A DNA stretch of 64,000 bases from Bacteroidota bacterium (GTDB lineage Bacteria; Bacteroidota; Bacteroidia; B-17B0; Aurantibacillaceae), in NCBI GenBank assembly GCA_013697245.1, contig JACCXH010000049.1:1-64000 (forward strand). The letters are read 5' to 3'. The translations under genes were made by a program, and so were the position numbers. Positions 54,978 through 63,351 of the stretch are shown here, one piece after another (within the stretch, counting starts at the first letter, position 1; each line of letters begins with the position of its first letter). A model generated the notes under the pieces. It saw nothing but the letters and a program-made list of their open reading frames with translations. It was not told where the DNA came from and made no database searches.

Positions 54978-55017
54978 AATCCTAAACTGAATTGTATAAA
55001 TTCGTTTAGGATTTTTT
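54978..55017 (+). terminator. Rho-independent terminator after rpsU
   Basis: AATCCTAAAC pairs with GTTTAGGATT, extended inside by GAATT and AATTC, then TTTTT. It ends just before the Xer recombinase start at 55023. Confidence 0.88.
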
Positions 55018-55022
55018 AGTTT

Positions 55023-55916
55023 ATGAAGGAAGCGGCGATAAAAGACTTTATTTCTTATTTGAGCTTGCAGAAGCGCGCCAGCCCTTTAACAGTTAAAAAC
55101 TACAGTTATGATCTTAAGGAATTCTTTACCTTTTTAGACACAGAAATACCAATCTTTGATTTAACAGATATTACCCATCAGCATGCCCGTGGCTTTATGG
55201 CTCACTTAATGGATAAAAAGCAAGCGGCAAGAAGTGTTAACCGCAAGTTAAGTACCTTAAAGTCTTTTTTTAAATACCTGGTAAGAAGCCATATTTTAAA
55301 TGCCAACCCAATGCAAAAAGTGCAGGGACCAAAAAATGCCAAAAAACTTCCGGTTTTTATTGATGAGGGGCAAATCCAAAAACTATTTGATAATTACAAT
55401 TTTAAATCTGGTTTTGAAGGACTTAGAGATAAATTGGTAATTGATATCCTTTATCAAACCGGTTTAAGAAGGGCCGAATTAATGGGTTTAAAAGAAAGTG
55501 ATATTGATTTTTTTAATAGTCAGTTAAAGGTTTTAGGTAAAAGAAATAAAGAAAGGATCATTCCTTTTGGAATTGGATTAAAACGCAACCTTGAAGAGTA
55601 TTTAAACGTAAAAAAAGATCAGCATTTATTAAACCCTTATCTGTTGGTTACATTAAAAAATACGCCACTTTCTGCATTAAATGTAACAAAAATTGTAACA
55701 GAGGTTTTATCTGCGGTTACAACTGGCTCCAAAAAAAGTCCACACGTTTTAAGGCATAGTTTTGCCACACATTTATTAAACAATGGGGCAGATATTAATG
55801 CCGTAAAAGAATTATTGGGTCATGCCAGTTTATCGGCCACTCAAATTTACACACATAATACAATAGAAAAATTAAAGAGATCATATAATCAAGCACACCC
55901 GCATTCGGGTATTTAA
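55023..55916 (+). CDS. xerC: Tyrosine recombinase, XerC/XerD type
   Basis: 297 residues, standard length. An N-terminal SAM-like core-binding domain (SYLSLQKRASPLTVKNYSYD) precedes the catalytic residues Arg149 (TGLRRAEL), Lys173 (LGKRNKER), His241 and Arg244 (HVLRHSFATH), His267 (LLGHASLSAT) and Tyr276 (IYTH), all intact. It resolves chromosome dimers at dif with a partner recombinase. Its place next to rpsU and hpf is usual for the chromosomal XerC-like gene of Bacteroidota, so it does not indicate an integrated element. Confidence 0.93.
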   Translation: MKEAAIKDFISYLSLQKRASPLTVKNYSYDLKEFFTFLDTEIPIFDLTDITHQHARGFMAHLMDKKQAARSVNRKLSTLKSFFKYLVRSHILNANPMQKVQGPKNAKKLPVFIDEGQIQKLFDNYNFKSGFEGLRDKLVIDILYQTGLRRAELMGLKESDIDFFNSQLKVLGKRNKERIIPFGIGLKRNLEEYLNVKKDQHLLNPYLLVTLKNTPLSALNVTKIVTEVLSAVTTGSKKSPHVLRHSFATHLLNNGADINAVKELLGHASLSATQIYTHNTIEKLKRSYNQAHPHSGI

Positions 55917-55945
55917 TAACAACAAAAAATAGGAGGAAACAAGTT

Positions 55946-56245
55946 ATGACAATCAACATCCAATCAGTGCATTTTGATGCAGACAAAAAATTACTAGACT
56001 TTGTTAATGAGAAAGTAGAAAAATTAAACAAGTATTATGATGGTATTATAAATAGCGAGATAACGCTTAAAATAGATAAGAACAGCAATAGTGCAAATAA
56101 AATAGCCGAAATAAAAATGTTAGGTAAGGGGCACGAGTTTTTTGCTAAAAAACAATCTGCGAGTTTTGAAGAATCTACCGATCTTACTTGTGAAGCATTG
56201 AGAAATCAAATTATGAAACATAAAGAAAAAATGAAAACGCAATAA
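55946..56245 (+). CDS. hpf: Ribosome hibernation promoting factor (short form)
   Basis: 99 residues with the HPF/RaiA fold pattern: MTINIQSVHFDADKKLLDFV, VEKLNKYYDGIINSEITLKI, HEFFAKKQSASFEESTD. The long-form C-terminal dimerisation domain is missing, as in other short HPFs. It binds the decoding region of idle ribosomes. It follows xerC by 29 bases and ends before a terminator. Confidence 0.92.
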   Translation: MTINIQSVHFDADKKLLDFVNEKVEKLNKYYDGIINSEITLKIDKNSNSANKIAEIKMLGKGHEFFAKKQSASFEESTDLTCEALRNQIMKHKEKMKTQ

Positions 56246-56265
56246 TTTCAGAATATATTTTAAAC

Positions 56266-56300
56266 AAAAAAAAGCCTCCTGTTAATGGGAGGCTTTTTTT
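56266..56300. terminator. Bidirectional terminator between hpf and the convergent propeller gene
   Basis: AAAAAAAAGCCTCC and GGAGGCTTTTTTT form a stem of about 13 bp with T tracts on both strands. Confidence 0.9.
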
Positions 56301-56321
56301 ATTTTATTTCTTTTTGAATGA

Positions 56322-58067
56322 TTATTGTTTGATGATTTTTTGAGAAGAAAGGATAGTGTTATTGTTGTATATCTTCACAATATACAAGCCGCTACTAAGT
56401 TCTTTGGTATTTAACTCTAAATGTTTACCGCTCATGGTTTCTGTTAAAACTAACTGGCCGAATGTATTTAAAATTTCAAGCTTTAAGGTGTCATCAGCAA
56501 CAGCTGATCCTAAAAAAACATTTAAAACATCAGTAGTTGGATTTGGAAAAAGAGAAAGAATATTATTCTCACTATACGATTCGGATATGCCTGAAGATAA
56601 GCTTCCTAATTTATGTATATAAGTATCCCAGCTGCCAACAGCTGTTAAAGTTGTTGTTGCTGCACCCGGATCAAAATCAACTGTACCCAAAAAACGACCA
56701 GCAGTAAATATTTCACCTGCCGAATTTAATGCAATACAAGTTCCATAATCGTCGCCACTGCCACCGAGTTGAGTTGCCCAAACATAATTCCCGGTTCCAT
56801 CTAATTTTAAAATGTAAGCATCATTTGCAGACCCTAATGTAGTTGTTAAAGTATTAACACCGGGGCCTGGATTAAAATCAACAGTCCCTCCAAAGTATCC
56901 AATATTATATACGTTTCCAGATACGTCAGCGCTTATTGCAAAAGGTTTTTCGTCATTAATACCTCCAAATCCCTTTGTCCATAAATAATTTCCTGCAACA
57001 TCCAGTTTTGAAATATAAGTGTCGGAACTTGAAGAATTAAATGAAATTAAAGTGGTTGTTCCTGCAGTAAAAGGAAAAGATGGGGTTGCCTTAAATTCTC
57101 CTGTTGTGAATACATTACCTGTTGCATCAAGTGCAATCGCAGCGGCAAACTGACTTCCATAAGTTCCGCCAATACTCTTAGCCCAAACAAAATTACCCGA
57201 GGCATCTAACTTCGAAACAAAAATATCTAAAGAGGCCAAAGAAGTTAAATTACTCACACCGGCATTTGGATCAAAGTCAACCGTGCCACCATATTCACCT
57301 GTTGTGTAAATGTTACCCGATGCATCTAATACTATTGCCTTGGATTCATCATAGTTAGAGCCTCCTGTTTTTTTAGCCCAAACAAAATTGCCGGAAGCAT
57401 CTAACTTCGAAATAAAATTATCAGTACCACCAGATGATGGTAAATTACTTACTGGTGCATTTGGGTCAAAATCAACAGTTCCGCTATATGCTCCGGTTGT
57501 AAATATATTTCCGCTGGCATCTACTGCAATTCCATTTCCTTTATCTACACCGTTGCCACCAATTTGTTTTACCCAAACAAAATTTCCAGAAGCATCTAAT
57601 TTTGAAATAAAAACATCGGTTAACCCAAAGCTTGGTCCTCCCGCAGGAGTTAATGTGGCCGCGCCTGCCCCCGGATCAAAGTCTGCTGGTCCATCAAACC
57701 AACCTGTTGTATAAACATTTCCGGATGCATCAACGGCAATTGAATTTCCATAATCGTAAGCTGTGCCTCCAAATTGTTTTGCCCAAACAAAATTTCCACT
57801 AACAGTTAATTTTGAAACAAAAATATCATCACCTCCAAATGCGGTTAACGTAAATACGCTTGCGCTTGGGTCAAAATCTGTTGTGCCATTAAAACGCCCT
57901 ACAGTATATATATTTCCGGTGGCATCTAATACCATGGCTGTTGGGCTTTCATAACTAGGCCCGCCTATCTGTTTTACCCAGCTAAATGAGGGTACTTGAG
58001 CAAAAGTATTAATGTTAGTTAAAGTAGCAAAAGCTAGTGTTGCTATTGAGAGTAGTTTTTTCATCAT
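56322..58067 (-). CDS. Beta-propeller repeat (SBBP-like) T9SS-secreted protein
   Basis: 581 residues. A signal peptide (MMKKLLSIATLAFATLTNINTFAQ) precedes about nine near-identical repeats of 50-55 residues with the pattern FISKLDASGNFVWAKxIGG, then A(I/V)xDASGN(I/V)YTTGxFxGTVDFDPxAG, the SBBP beta-propeller type. The end is a T9SS type A sorting domain (NNILSLFPNPTTDVLNVFLG, KELSSGLYIVKIYNN, QKIIKQ). Secreted to the surface; the ligand is unknown. The similar repeats make the locus prone to recombination. It is convergent with hpf. Confidence 0.9.
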   Translation of the reverse strand: MMKKLLSIATLAFATLTNINTFAQVPSFSWVKQIGGPSYESPTAMVLDATGNIYTVGRFNGTTDFDPSASVFTLTAFGGDDIFVSKLTVSGNFVWAKQFGGTAYDYGNSIAVDASGNVYTTGWFDGPADFDPGAGAATLTPAGGPSFGLTDVFISKLDASGNFVWVKQIGGNGVDKGNGIAVDASGNIFTTGAYSGTVDFDPNAPVSNLPSSGGTDNFISKLDASGNFVWAKKTGGSNYDESKAIVLDASGNIYTTGEYGGTVDFDPNAGVSNLTSLASLDIFVSKLDASGNFVWAKSIGGTYGSQFAAAIALDATGNVFTTGEFKATPSFPFTAGTTTLISFNSSSSDTYISKLDVAGNYLWTKGFGGINDEKPFAISADVSGNVYNIGYFGGTVDFNPGPGVNTLTTTLGSANDAYILKLDGTGNYVWATQLGGSGDDYGTCIALNSAGEIFTAGRFLGTVDFDPGAATTTLTAVGSWDTYIHKLGSLSSGISESYSENNILSLFPNPTTDVLNVFLGSAVADDTLKLEILNTFGQLVLTETMSGKHLELNTKELSSGLYIVKIYNNNTILSSQKIIKQ

Positions 58068-58190
58068 ATTGATTTTTCTTGATCAAAATTAGGCTGATGA
58101 AATTTGAAAGACCATACCCAAACCAGGGTTTTTAATAAACAACAAATTTCTAAAACAAAAAAGCCAAAGCAATAGAAGGTTTTTTTGCAA

Positions 58191-58463
58191 TTATTTCTTC
58201 TTCTTTTTTTTCTTTTTGTCTTTCTTCTTTTCAGTTTTTACTTTAAAATCCAATACGTCACTTATTGAAACATCCAAGGCCTTGGCAATATTATAAAGGT
58301 AGAAGAGGTTAGGGCTTACCTGGCCGCTTTCGGCACGCTGCAGGCTTTGCTGATCTTTTTTCATCAGTTTGGCCAATTGTGTTTGGGTTAAATTTTTGCC
58401 AACACGTATTTTTTTTAAATGTTGACCAAATAATTGTTGTAAACCTGTTTTACTTAGTGACAT
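58191..58463 (-). CDS. XRE-family helix-turn-helix regulator with polylysine tail
   Basis: 90 residues. The HTH_3 domain (about 12-70) includes LKKIRVGKNLTQTQLAKLMK, QQSLQRAESGQVSPNLFYLY and IAKALDVSISDVL. The last 16 residues are almost only Lys (KTEKKKDKKKKKKKK). It is likely a DNA-binding regulator; the tail could strengthen nonspecific DNA binding. It has no restriction or toxin partner beside it. Confidence 0.85.
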   Translation of the reverse strand: MSLSKTGLQQLFGQHLKKIRVGKNLTQTQLAKLMKKDQQSLQRAESGQVSPNLFYLYNIAKALDVSISDVLDFKVKTEKKKDKKKKKKKK

Positions 58464-58762
58464 AATTATAAAAATTTAAGTAGTATAATATTAAAATGAT
58501 CAAATGATAACAACTCGTAGTTTTTTTTAATAATTATATATGAAAACCCGGAGATAACTATTTTTTTATGATGAGTTTATGATTTATATCTCCGATCGAA
58601 AGCATGCAACTTACATCCGAAAGGGTATACAGGTTAATTTTATTATTTTTAGGAAACTCCATTAATAAATTTGATATCAAATATAATGGAATTTACAAAA
58701 ATAAAAGAGTTGTTTAATAGCCCAAAAGGGTATTTTACTCAATACAGATTTTTGATTTGTTG
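58464..58762. other. Intergenic region without a recognised gene
   Basis: An inverted repeat CGGAGATA (58549-58556) and TATCTCCG (58587-58594) encloses 30 bases. Two short plus-strand frames start with ATG (38 codons from about 58604 and 26 codons from 58686, the second reading MEFTKIKELFNSPKGYFTQY), but neither has further support. Confidence 0.4.
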
Positions 58763-59362
58763 TTAACGGAAAGAAACTTCTAAGTTCTTTTCTTCGATCA
58801 GTTTTTTAAGGTTCAAAAGACCATAACGCATTCTACCTAAAGCGGTATTAATGGAAACGTTTGTAAAATCTGCAATTTCTTTAAAACTCATATCGTAATA
58901 CGTTCTCATGATCACCACTTCGCGCTGATCTGCAGGCAATTCATTTATAATGGCACGAATGCTTTTTTTAAACTTTGTTGTCTCGTTATAATCATCTGCG
59001 GGCTGATCGCTGGCAAGTGTATTAAAAACACTTACTTCTTCACCTTCCTCATTTATATAAACAGGCACCGGCGGCATTTTTTTGATCCTTCTAAAATGAT
59101 CGATGATCAAATTACGGGCAATACGTATAACCCAGGGCAAAAACTTGCCTTCTTCGCTATACTGACCGCGTTTTAGAGTTTGAATAACCTTAAAAAAGGT
59201 ATCCTGAAAAATATCTTCGGCTAAAGCTTTGTTTTTTACAACAACCATTATAGAAGAAAATATCTTTCTTTTATGACGATTAAGCAAAATTGATAAGGAA
59301 TCTTCGTTTCCGCCAATGTAGAGTTGTACCAACTCGTTATCATTTAATAATTGAATAGACAT
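58763..59362 (-). CDS. ECF-type RNA polymerase sigma factor
   Basis: 199 residues. Region 2 has LAEDIFQDTFFKVIQTL and GKFLPWVIRIARNLIIDHFR; region 4 has LPADQREVVIMRTYYDMSFK followed by EIADFTNVSINTALGRMRYG. An acidic linker (EEGEEVSVFNTLASDQ) separates them. It directs RNA polymerase to a stress or envelope regulon. No anti-sigma factor gene is adjacent, which is unusual for the class. Confidence 0.93.
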   Translation of the reverse strand: MSIQLLNDNELVQLYIGGNEDSLSILLNRHKRKIFSSIMVVVKNKALAEDIFQDTFFKVIQTLKRGQYSEEGKFLPWVIRIARNLIIDHFRRIKKMPPVPVYINEEGEEVSVFNTLASDQPADDYNETTKFKKSIRAIINELPADQREVVIMRTYYDMSFKEIADFTNVSINTALGRMRYGLLNLKKLIEEKNLEVSFR

Positions 59363-59562
59363 GCTTTTTACTAATTTTAATTAAGGAGATCTAGTAAATG
59401 TCTATTCTATTGGCGTTTAGTTTTAAATGATTAATATGAGCAAATATAGATTAATTTGGCGAAAGGCTAAAATTCAACTGTTAAAAACGTTAAAATTTTG
59501 AGTGAAACATGCTTTTTACTGAGTGAATGAATTTGACTCCCTCAAAAAAAGGCATAAAAAAA

Positions 59563-59657
59563 GGGTAAGCTACTCTCATCGCACCGCTCAACCGCATACC
59601 CTTGCTTTGTTCCCAACCTGGGGGATTCTGTAGGAGCTGGTCGTGAAAGACTTACCC
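59563..59657 (-). ncRNA. ffs: Bacterial small signal recognition particle RNA (4.5S-type)
   Basis: On the minus strand the transcript begins GGGTAAGTC and ends GCTTACCC, which pair to close a long hairpin. Near the apex is the SRP domain IV: CCCAGGTTGGGAACAAAGCA, with a GGAA tetraloop closed by UG/CA, the CAGG 5' side and the AAGCA 3' side of the Ffh-binding internal loops. The 3' end runs into seven T (minus strand). The length of about 95 nt fits the small bacterial type. It binds Ffh (27796-29133) and FtsY (31102-32061). Confidence 0.9.
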
Positions 59658-59661
59658 GTGG

Positions 59662-59669
59662 CAAAATTA
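59662..59669 (-). promoter_or_regulatory. -7 promoter element of the SRP RNA
   Basis: On the minus strand TAATTTTG matches the Bacteroidota -7 consensus and ends five bases before the GGGTAAG 5' end of the RNA. The rest of 59670-59914 is AT-rich and shows nothing else. Confidence 0.6.
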
Positions 59670-59914
59670 GTAATTATTTTAGGTTTAACTACTAATTTAT
59701 TTCAATATTTTTTCTTTTGCCCCTCTTATAGTAAAAATGCAGGGTATAATCTACAAAGATGATCTTTAAACTTTTTTATTTAAAGCATTTTATTGCTTAA
59801 GCCCTTTAAATAATGACTTTCATGATAATTGAATTAACAAAGCTACTTTAGTAAGTTTAATTTTTTTTAGCCTTTGTCTCTAAAACTTTCAGGTAGTTTT
59901 ATTAAAAATTAAGT

Positions 59915-60679
59915 ATGGCAGAAAAGCCTTTGATATTGATAACCAACGACGATGGCATTTTTGCACCCGGCATAAAAGCATTGGCAAAAATTGCTTCAAA
60001 GTTTGGAGACATAGTTGTGGTTGCCCCCGATAAACCTCAAAGTGGAATGGGTCATGCCATTACAATAAACGCTACTTTACGTATTCAAAAAACAACTTTT
60101 CATGATGCATTGCAGGAGTTTGCCTGTAGTGGCACGCCGGTAGATTGCGTGAAGATGGCCGTTAACCATATTTTAAAAAAACGGCCCGATCTTGTTATCA
60201 GTGGCATTAACCATGGCAGCAACAGTTCTATAAATGTTATTTATAGTGGCACTATGAGTGCCGCTATTGAAGGGGCATTGGAAGGTGCACCAAGTATTGG
60301 TTTTAGTTTATGCGATTATGCCATGGAAGCAGATTTTATGCAGGCAGAAAAATTTATTGAAAAAATAATTGCAGAAGCTTTAAAAAATAAAATGCCAAAA
60401 GGTGTTTGTTTAAATGTAAATATTCCAAAATTAAATGCCGCCCAAATAAAAGGAATAAAAGTAGTGCGTCAGGCAAAAGCAAATTGGGTAGAGCGTTTTG
60501 ACGAAAGAAAAGATCCTTACGGAAGAGAGTATTATTGGTTAACTGGTGAGTTTGTAAACTTTGAACCAGAATCTTTAGATACTGATGAGTGGGCTTTGAG
60601 TAACGGCTACATATCTGTGGTGCCAACGCAAGCCGATCTAACAGCGCATAGCGCATTAAAAGAATTTAATTTTAGTTAA
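59915..60679 (+). CDS. surE: 5'/3'-nucleotidase SurE
   Basis: 254 residues. The metal site ITNDDGIFAPGIKAL (Asn11, Asp12, Asp13) and the APDKPQSGMGHAIT, GTPVDCVKMAV, ISGINHGSN and YSGTMSAAIEGA blocks are the SurE signature. It removes phosphate from nucleoside monophosphates and other substrates during stress. First of a run of plus-strand genes that ends with lpxB; the next start follows by 1 base. Confidence 0.96.
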   Translation: MAEKPLILITNDDGIFAPGIKALAKIASKFGDIVVVAPDKPQSGMGHAITINATLRIQKTTFHDALQEFACSGTPVDCVKMAVNHILKKRPDLVISGINHGSNSSINVIYSGTMSAAIEGALEGAPSIGFSLCDYAMEADFMQAEKFIEKIIAEALKNKMPKGVCLNVNIPKLNAAQIKGIKVVRQAKANWVERFDERKDPYGREYYWLTGEFVNFEPESLDTDEWALSNGYISVVPTQADLTAHSALKEFNFS

Positions 60680-60680
60680 T

Positions 60681-60995
60681 ATGAATTGGGTACAACGTTT
60701 AGATAATTTTTGGATTGGGCTTGTTATGGGACTAACCTTTCCATTGATCATGTTTTTTTTCTACTGGTTATTTTTTCATAATTATTTAAGTTTTCCAAAA
60801 GGGTTTTACAGGTACTTAGTAAATGGTGTGTTATTAAGCAGTGTTATTAAAATTTGCGGCATTGGCAATTTATTGCTTTTTTATTTTGGATTGAACCGGA
60901 AGATCGACAAGTTTAGTAAAGGAATTATTGTTAGTCTTTTTGCTTATGTAGCTTTAGTGGCCTATGTAACCTATTATATGGAACCAGAGTTATAA
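60681..60995 (+). CDS. Small membrane protein between surE and lpxB
   Basis: 104 residues with three hydrophobic segments (WIGLVMGLTFPLIMFFFYWLF, LVNGVLLSSVIKICGIGNLL, IVSLFAYVALVAYVTYYM). It lies 1 base after surE and 4 bases before lpxB, so it is translated with both. Its family is not recognised; the position suggests an envelope role. Confidence 0.7.
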   Translation: MNWVQRLDNFWIGLVMGLTFPLIMFFFYWLFFHNYLSFPKGFYRYLVNGVLLSSVIKICGIGNLLLFYFGLNRKIDKFSKGIIVSLFAYVALVAYVTYYMEPEL

Positions 60996-60999
60996 TAAA

Positions 61000-62130
61000 A
61001 TGAAGTATTATTTTTTAACCGGCGAGCCAAGTGGAGATCTTCATGCAAGTAATTGCATAAAAGAGATCATGCGTTTGGATAACAACGCAGACTTTGCCTT
61101 TACCGGTGGAGACCTGATGGAAGAGCTTACCGGAAAAAAAGCAGCCATTCATATTAAGCAAATGGCCTTTATGGGGTTTATACGCGTGCTACAAAATATT
61201 TTTACCATTAAACAAAATTTTAAAATTGTAAAAAAGGATATTTTAAATTATAAGCCCGATCTTTTGGTTTTGGTTGATTACCCGGGATTTAATTTACGCA
61301 TGGCCAAATGGGCACACGAAAATAATATTAAAGTTGATTTTTATGTTTCGCCAACCGTTTGGGCTTGGAAAGAGGGAAGGGTAGAGATCATTAAAAAATA
61401 CGTGAACAAACTTTTTGTTATTTTACCTTTTGAAGAAGCCTTTTACAAAGAAAAACATGATCATCAAGTTTATTTTGTTGGCCACCCTTTAATTGATGCC
61501 ATTGAACAAAAAAAACCAACTTTAAAAACTAAGGTTGATTTTATAAAAGAAAACGGGTTGAATGAAAAGCCTATCATTGCTATACTGCCCGGCAGTAGGG
61601 CCCAGGAAATAGAATATATGCTGGGTATAATGATGGAAGTAACAAAGAATTTCAGTGATCATCAATTCGTGGTGGGAGGCTCTACCAATTTACCGGCAAG
61701 TTTTTATGATAGCTTAAAAAAATACAACATAAAAGTTGTTTTTAACCAAACCTATGAGTTAATGAGTTATGCCGAGGCCGGAATCATTAAATCAGGTACT
61801 TCTACTTTAGAAAGTGCTTTATTTAAATTGCCGGAAGTAGTATGTTATAAAAGCGGGGCCCTATCAATAAAGATAGCTAAGATGCTGGTAGATGTTAAAT
61901 ATATCAGCCTGCCTAATCTTATAATGGATAAACCTGTAGTAAAAGAATTAATACAAAATGATCTGAGTGTAAAAGGTATTTCAGATGAGTTAAAAAAACT
62001 ATTGCATGATATACCTTATCGCGAAAAAATGATAAACGATTATATTGAATTAGAAAAACAATTAGGCGGACCCGGAGCCTCTAAAAGATTAGCAGTTGAA
62101 TTAGTGAAAGACGCAACGACAAATAATTAA
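61000..62130 (+). CDS. lpxB: Lipid-A-disaccharide synthase
   Basis: 376 residues. The GT19 pattern is present: FLTGEPSGDLHASN at the start, LVDYPGFNLRMAKWA, VSPTVWAWKEGRVE, VGHPLIDAI, LPGSRAQEIEYM, KSGTSTLESALFKLPEVVCY. It joins UDP-diacylglucosamine and lipid X in lipid A synthesis on the inner membrane. It confirms an LPS-bearing outer membrane. Coupled to the small membrane protein gene upstream. Confidence 0.96.
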   Translation: MKYYFLTGEPSGDLHASNCIKEIMRLDNNADFAFTGGDLMEELTGKKAAIHIKQMAFMGFIRVLQNIFTIKQNFKIVKKDILNYKPDLLVLVDYPGFNLRMAKWAHENNIKVDFYVSPTVWAWKEGRVEIIKKYVNKLFVILPFEEAFYKEKHDHQVYFVGHPLIDAIEQKKPTLKTKVDFIKENGLNEKPIIAILPGSRAQEIEYMLGIMMEVTKNFSDHQFVVGGSTNLPASFYDSLKKYNIKVVFNQTYELMSYAEAGIIKSGTSTLESALFKLPEVVCYKSGALSIKIAKMLVDVKYISLPNLIMDKPVVKELIQNDLSVKGISDELKKLLHDIPYREKMINDYIELEKQLGGPGASKRLAVELVKDATTNN

Positions 62131-62132
62131 AA

Positions 62133-63317
62133 TTGAAAAGAAAACTAAAAATAGTAATTGGTGTTTTAATTGGCATAAGTTTATTTGGTGCTATTACCTC
62201 ATTTTACGTACCTGCAGAAAGCTTGCAGGTAAGATTATACACGCATTTAAAAGTGAATACCTTGCAGTTAAATGTCATTGCAGGAAATTATAAAGTGCTG
62301 GCAGACGGCAACCTTATCGCAGAAGGTGGCACAGAATCACAGTTTAAACTGATATTAAAAGGCGATAGCATCCAGTTAAATCACAACGATAAAGTGATCG
62401 GGAATTTTAAATATTTAAAATTTGCAGGTAGCGAAGCAGATGAGATAAAAATTAAATTAATAAACCCTGATAGAAAACAAAGGATCTACCAGAACAATGT
62501 AAGTTTTAGTGTAAGTGAAGAATACATCCGTATTATAAACGATGTTATTCTTGATAATTATATTGCCGGTGTTACCGAAGCCGAGGCCGGCTCACGTTCT
62601 AATTTAGAATTTTATAAAGTACAGGCCATTTTAGCGCGTACTTTTGCCTTAGCGCATATTAATAAACATGTTGCCGAAGGTTTTAGTCTGTGCGATCAGG
62701 TGCATTGCCAGGCCTATTATGGAAAACCAAAGGACCCCACCATTTTTAAAGCAATTGAAGAAACAAAAGGTAAAGTAGTTGTAGATGAGAATTTAAATTT
62801 AATTGTTGCCGCTTTTCATAGTAACAGTGGCGGGCAGACTGCCAATAGCGAGGATGTTTGGGGGTCGCACACAACCTATTTAAGAAGTATTAACGATTCT
62901 TTTAGTATAAAGATGCCCAATTCAAAATGGGAACGCAGGATGCTAACAGATGATTGGTTAATGTATTTAAAACTAAAACATGGTTTCCCAAGCGATCAAC
63001 CTGAAGGGAAATCGGTGGCCTTAAATTTTAAGCAAGACCAGCGCAAGGTGTTTTTAGAATGTAGTAATTCGCGTGTACCATTAAAAAATATCAGACAAGA
63101 TCTTCAGCTTAAATCTACTTTTTTTAGCATTAGCGAAATAAATAAAGACAGCATTCTGTTTAAAGGTCGCGGTTACGGCCATGGCTTGGGTATGTGTCAG
63201 GAAGGTGCGATGCGCATGAGTAAAATGGGCTATAAGTACACCGAGATCTTGGATTTTTACTACAAGAACATTCAGTTGATCGATCTGCACAAGCTTAGTT
63301 TCTTTAAGGACGAATAG
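62133..63317 (+). CDS. SpoIID/LytB-domain protein
   Basis: 394 residues from a TTG start 2 bases after lpxB. A single N-terminal membrane helix (LKIVIGVLIGISLFGAITSF) precedes the SpoIID domain (IAGVTEAEAGSRSNLEFYKV, ARTFALAHINKH, DQVHCQAYYG, AAFHSNSGGQT) and ends with GRGYGHGLGMCQEGAMRMSK. The Bacillus homologue is a lytic transglycosylase acting on glycan strands without stem peptides; here it is likely an envelope peptidoglycan enzyme. It belongs to the surE-lpxB transcript by spacing. Confidence 0.88.
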   Translation: MKRKLKIVIGVLIGISLFGAITSFYVPAESLQVRLYTHLKVNTLQLNVIAGNYKVLADGNLIAEGGTESQFKLILKGDSIQLNHNDKVIGNFKYLKFAGSEADEIKIKLINPDRKQRIYQNNVSFSVSEEYIRIINDVILDNYIAGVTEAEAGSRSNLEFYKVQAILARTFALAHINKHVAEGFSLCDQVHCQAYYGKPKDPTIFKAIEETKGKVVVDENLNLIVAAFHSNSGGQTANSEDVWGSHTTYLRSINDSFSIKMPNSKWERRMLTDDWLMYLKLKHGFPSDQPEGKSVALNFKQDQRKVFLECSNSRVPLKNIRQDLQLKSTFFSISEINKDSILFKGRGYGHGLGMCQEGAMRMSKMGYKYTEILDFYYKNIQLIDLHKLSFFKDE

Positions 63318-63351
63318 TTTCTCGTAAATATTTATTAATTTCATTGTTTAA

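Noticed and set aside
55023-55916. Integrase of an integrative element
   Set aside because: The gene has the length and neighbours (rpsU, hpf) of the chromosomal Xer recombinase, and there is no tRNA, attachment-site duplication or cargo.
56400-57960. CRISPR-like direct repeats
   Set aside because: The regular 160-base spacing reflects coding repeats of the beta-propeller protein, with no uniform spacers.
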